A stretch of DNA of 64,000 nt from Poecilobothrus nobilitatus. Lineage: Eukaryota > Arthropoda > Insecta > Diptera > Dolichopodidae. This document shows positions 61,761 through 64,000 of this stretch, piece after piece (position 1 is the stretch's first letter; each line of letters begins with the position of its first letter). Below the pieces are notes generated by a model. It made no database searches, was not told the DNA's origin, and saw nothing but the letters and a program-made list of their open reading frames with translations. The position numbers were made by a program, and so were the translations under genes. The stretch is from positions 4,464,001-4,528,000 of the forward strand of contig OX352773.1 in assembly GCA_947095535.1 (NCBI GenBank). Reading direction: 5' to 3'.

Positions 61761-64000
61761 AATCATAAGGAGTTAATATATTATAGAACATTCCAATTTT
61801 AAATTTTAAAGAAATTTTTATTATAAATTACGAAAATTAATTTCATTAAACTGTTATGGAGTATTTTATATTTAGACCTATTTAAATTAATTTCAAAAGA
61901 TTATACCAAAAAATTTTAAGAATTAAAAAATTTCCATTTCAAAGAAGCTTCAAACACAACTACAAAAAATATTAAGTATTATACTTAAGTAAGACTATAA
62001 TTGCTATATATACATACATACTAAATAAAACTAGCACCATCTATAAATTATTAAACAATTTAAGTTTAGTTCTTCAAAAGCAAATATATTATATTTTTTC
62101 TATCTATGTATAACATTAATTTCATATCTTTAAAAGTAAACCGTTTAAAATATAATTAAATAGAATTTTAAAATTTCATGTCATTTGACTTCGATAAAGT
62201 GTTAAAAAACATGAATAAATTATGCCTAAAAAAAATGTCCCCGAAATAAATCAATTAAGTCCAACTTGTTTAAAAGATCGCGTGCAAAATTTTCAAATAC
62301 TTGCGAATTAAAAACGTTCATGTATAGTTTTTTTTTTTTATAATTTATTTATTTATCGTTCATTTTTTTCATTTTTTTATTTTAATATCTTTATAAATTA
62401 ATTGTGAGAATTTCAATTGAAGGAAGAAGATTTTAAATTCATTATTATATAAGTTCATTACACTTTTGACTATCATATTATAGTTTAATAAATGGATTGA
62501 AATTTGTGTTACGATAACATTGTTACATATTTAAAATTATATTTAAAGAATTTATGAAAATATATTATGAATCTTTCATTAATTATGATTTTTATTAACA
62601 TTTTATGATATTATTAATTAATAATGATGAATTCATCGTAAGGACATGATACCAATTAATTAAGGATATACTAACAATTAATTGTACAGGATTAAAAGTT
62701 CCATTGGAATTGCGTTTAACGGTATAAAAGACCAATGTGGTTTCACACTTACCTTACCTCTTGTACTAAAACTGAAAATTCTTTCTGACAAAACTTTTAA
62801 AGAAAAAAAGGTCATGCTAAGTCAGAAGTCCCAATAGTACTATTTGTTTATTTACATTAAAATCCATTACATTTAAATTAATTATTACAATACAATGTGT
62901 TTATTCTCTGTCATGACTCATGAACAATGTCATAATTATTCTTTAATATGGGATTATGACTAACTTAGATGTTTTATATAGTTCAAAATTTCATTATCAT
63001 ATTTTGATACTACCCTTAGGGGAACGTGAATGCACGATAATGAAATTTTTATTTTTTGTTTTTTTAAAACAAAAATTTATTGAATTAAAACTTTTTGTAA
63101 AATTTGCGAAAAAAAAGCTCCGGATACGTATATAGAAAAGGAAAATAGTCTTAACTGTGTGCATATAAAAGTTAGGTCAAAATTCAGTATTTCAATAAAT
63201 TGAATAGTGATGATTTGAGGGCAGTAACCTCACTTTATAAATATAAATACACATCCTCAGACAACAATTTTTCAATCGACATTATGACGTCTATACCCAT
63301 ATAATTTCTGGAAAAATCGGCTACCTAACATCGGCTTTTTACCTAACATATAAGTAAAGTGCAAACTAAATTAATAAAATCTTAATTTTGTAACCATCTA
63401 CTACTTACATTATCATTCTCACATATAATAATATAAAAAGAATGTTTTCAAAATATTATGGGCTACCGCCCCTAAACTAACACAATTATTGAAAGTCATT
63501 TACAAACGTCATTAACAAGTCATTAATATTTTAAGTCATTTAAATCATTAATAAACTATAAAACCTTCACTATTTTTTCTTTTATTCTAATATAATAAAA
63601 TCTCATTGTGACTTCTGTCCTTAGCCCCCAAAGAAAAGTTCCTTTTGATTTCTTTCTTATACAAACAAAGTAAAAATTCCGAGGCGTTAAAAGATTCTAA
63701 AAATTATTTCATTAGTTTATTTAATCTTTGGAAAAAAAAAACAATTTTTTAATTTATTAAAATATAGAATTTTTATTTTTATATTTTTAACTATTCAAAT
63801 TTTGATATTAAAAATTATAATCTTATCGTAATTTTAGTAACTTCTGATAAGACTATATAATTTCTAATCTAACCTAACGAATTCTTTTGTTAAAATATAA
63901 GTTTTTATTGTTTTATGACGTGCATCACAATCCGTAACGTTAAGTATAAATAGTAATTCTTCTTAAGTGGCTTTCATATTTGCCACATTTAATAAATTAT
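61761..64000. other. Non-coding, nothing identified
   Basis: AT-rich to the window edge. No frame, repeat or RNA-like element could be supported. Confidence 0.55.

Noticed and set aside
62730..62800. Minus-strand microexon ending at a GTAAGGTAAG donor
   Set aside because: Only about 12 codons are open and no neighbouring exon was found. The donor-like sequence alone is not enough.

Overview
This is a very AT-rich eukaryotic window, full of A/T homopolymer runs and short microsatellites. The only clear gene has short GT-AG introns and AT-biased codons. The repeats include a family that starts with a TATACCCT/AGGGTATA hairpin and carries GTCC tracts, a repeat style I associate with fly genomes. 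Together these suggest an insect, most likely a dipteran. No species can be named from the sequence alone.

The one supported protein-coding gene lies at 29364-32258 on the plus strand. Five exons join in frame into 823 visible residues. They encode a type II membrane protein with a cytoplasmic tail, one transmembrane helix, a ten-cysteine frizzled (FZ) domain, two LDL-receptor class A (LDLa) repeats, a Thr-rich stalk and a third LDLa repeat, then a stop. The order resembles the amino-terminal half of corin, but no SRCR or trypsin domain follows. The first coding exon, with the start ATG, is missing: the first visible exon opens at a splice acceptor. The start must be upstream, in the 29 kb to the left or outside the window.

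Everything else is non-coding sequence carrying decayed mobile elements. There are at least six non-LTR retrotransposon remnants: 3113-3395, 4838-5110, 11597-12337, 26108-26302, 53410-53664 and 61250-61760. All carry stops, frameshifts, deletions or truncation. Three tRNA-headed SINE families can be separated. Family A has a TGGCCTAGTGG A box and a GGTTCGAATCC B box and comes in two body types; its copies are at 11875, 24300-24985, 27192, 34267, 35139, 46960 and 55153. Family B is at 7852, 52653 and 57625. Family C is at 16745. Several copies have exact target-site duplications. One family A copy sits inside the 3' end of a retrotransposon, and one cluster looks dimeric.

Two longer dispersed repeats carry GTCC tracts. 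One is single-copy here (22029-22680) and the other has two copies (33696-34230 and 55500-56880). The regions 35344-46959, 47021-52603, 58571-61249 and 61761-64000 hold nothing I can support as genes. I see no rRNA, true tRNA, CRISPR or operon-like structure. The most informative parts are the SINE insertions, which give a relative order of events, and the protease-less corin-like gene.
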